Below are positions 63,129-64,000 of a DNA stretch of 64,000 nucleotides, in pieces. The stretch is taken from the NCBI RefSeq assembly GCF_023715145.1, contig NZ_JAMBNP010000002.1, forward strand, positions 310,001 to 374,000, given 5' to 3'. Positions within the stretch are counted from its first letter, which is position 1, and every line of letters starts with the position of its first letter. The position numbers and the translations under genes are program-made. The notes under the pieces were generated by a model. The model was not told where the DNA came from, ran no database searches, and saw only the letters and a list, made by a program, of their open reading frames with translations. The DNA is from Paenibacillus glycanilyticus. Its GTDB lineage: Bacteria; Bacillota; Bacilli; Paenibacillales; Paenibacillaceae.

Positions 63129-64000
63129 TTATTTGCTCACGATTTCCTGAATAGCTTTCTCCAGCTTGTCAAAGAGCTGGTCTTTATCAATCGATCCGCC
63201 TTGGTACTCTTGCATGGCAGCACCCCAGCCTTGCGGTACGCCGTCCGGGTAACGGCCCCAATGCCAGCCGCCCGCTGTTGCCGCTTGCTCAGATACCGCT
63301 ACGCCCATTTGACCGATTTCGTCAGCTGTAGGCTTGATCGAAGTAAGAGCCGGAATGAATTTGAATTCTTTTGTCAGGTACGTTTTGCCCGTCTCGGAAG
63401 TGACCATCCAGTTCAGGAATGCTTTTGCTTCTTCCGCGTTTTTGGATTTGCTGTTTACGATCCAGAAGTTCGCGGGACCTGTGTAGATGTGAGCGTTGCC
63501 GCTGTCGTCAATCGGAATAGGGAGAAGGCCAACGTTCAGCTTCGCTACTTTGTCGACATCGCCTTGGATCCAGTTACCTTGCTGGATCATCGCGGCTTTA
63601 CCGGATGCGAAGTTCGCAACTTGCGTGGCATAATCCGTTGTCAGCTTGTCTTTTTGGCTGTATTTGAATACCACGTCAACATAGTTAATCCATTTCTTGA
63701 ATACATCGTTGTCTTTGAAGTTTGTGCTGCCGTCTTTTGTTCCGTTGATGAAAGCGATAGGGTCCGGCTGCTCAGCAAGACCAACGTTGATTGTGTGGTG
63801 ACCAATCGACCACCATTCGTTTGTTGTCGAGAACGGCGTGATGCCCGCTGCTTGGAGTTGCTTAGCTGCTGCCTCTAGCTCCGTCAATGTTTTAGGAAGA
63901 GTAGTAATGCCGGCTTTCTCAAACAAGTCCTTGTTATAGAAAATGCCGTAGCCCTCGATGTTCATCGGCATGCCGAGCAGCTTGCCGTCTACTTGCGCGG
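63129..64000 (-). CDS. Extracellular solute-binding protein of a sugar ABC transporter (5' end outside window)
   Basis: The frame is open to the window edge, so the N-terminus with its signal peptide is missing. About 290 residues remain: 'MPMNIEGYGIFYNKDLFEKAGITTLPKTLTELEAAAKQLQAAGITPFS', 'FASGKAAMIQQGNWIQGDVDKVAKLNVGLLPIPIDDSG' and 'FLNWMVTSETGKTYLTKEFKFIPA' are typical of family-1 carbohydrate-binding proteins. It is distinct from the one at the left edge. A terminator follows. Confidence 0.88.
   Translation of the reverse strand, partial: AQVDGKLLGMPMNIEGYGIFYNKDLFEKAGITTLPKTLTELEAAAKQLQAAGITPFSTTNEWWSIGHHTINVGLAEQPDPIAFINGTKDGSTNFKDNDVFKKWINYVDVVFKYSQKDKLTTDYATQVANFASGKAAMIQQGNWIQGDVDKVAKLNVGLLPIPIDDSGNAHIYTGPANFWIVNSKSKNAEEAKAFLNWMVTSETGKTYLTKEFKFIPALTSIKPTADEIGQMGVAVSEQAATAGGWHWGRYPDGVPQGWGAAMQEYQGGSIDKDQLFDKLEKAIQEIVSK

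Noticed and set aside
63069-63878. A 269-codon plus-strand frame opposite the sugar-binding protein
   Set aside because: It overlaps a clear solute-binding protein and the terminator stem, and has no convincing start site.

Overview
The window looks like chromosome of an endospore-forming Firmicute close to Paenibacillus. Evidence for this is two gerKA/KC/KB-type germinant receptor operons, a BclA-like collagen-repeat spore surface gene, a GH2 glycosidase behind a sugar-binding protein, an AraC-type response regulator, strong Shine-Dalgarno sites, and a glcT-ptsG-crr-ptsH-ptsI order with a GlcT leader antiterminator. No rRNA, tRNA or CRISPR array was seen.

Layout. 1-22 kb is mostly GC-richer, core-like sequence: the end of a sugar-binding protein, a GH2 beta-galactosidase-like enzyme, a MocR regulator, an AraC-type response regulator whose receiver lacks the phospho-acceptor Asp, a parallel beta-helix enzyme, an AbrB-family transporter, a frameshifted BclA-like gene, pentapeptide and TolB-like proteins, a LysR gene divergent from an Fbp-type ABC importer operon, and a cupin cluster (cupin, oxalate decarboxylase-like bicupin with an altered lid, pirin). 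22-50 kb reads as an accessory island, lower in GC by eye. It holds a MarR-controlled luciferase-like monooxygenase/FMN reductase operon, two germinant receptor operons, an IS1182-family element, an aldehyde dehydrogenase operon with a MerR/AdhR-type promoter, several decayed genes, and a scattered set of redox genes. 50-64 kb returns to core-like sequence: the glucose PTS operon, glycosyltransferase and epimerase, a third luciferase-like oxidoreductase, an FMN riboswitch in front of an EamA transporter, a Gfo/Idh dehydrogenase, a Nudix hydrolase, a Prs paralogue and a sugar-binding protein cut by the window end.

The main new observation is a local regulon. Five promoters (at about 31.2, 32.0, 37.8, 41.4 and 46.9 kb) each have a GGA-N6-TCC palindrome inside an 18-bp -35/-10 spacer and a second copy 31-35 bp downstream. 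They drive a nitroreductase, a DHA2-type MFS exporter, a cupin, an old-yellow-enzyme pseudogene, and a Gal80-like oxidoreductase plus a quinone-oxidoreductase-like enzyme. The likely repressor is the TetR protein at 31.4-32.0 kb. The TetR/operator/oxidoreductase module exists twice with reciprocal decay: the 32-kb copy keeps TetR and has lost the oxidoreductase, and the 47-kb copy keeps the oxidoreductase and has lost TetR. Together with the AdhR-like aldehyde operon, the MarR-controlled flavin monooxygenases and the pirin palindrome, the island looks like a set of electrophile, quinone or aldehyde responses.
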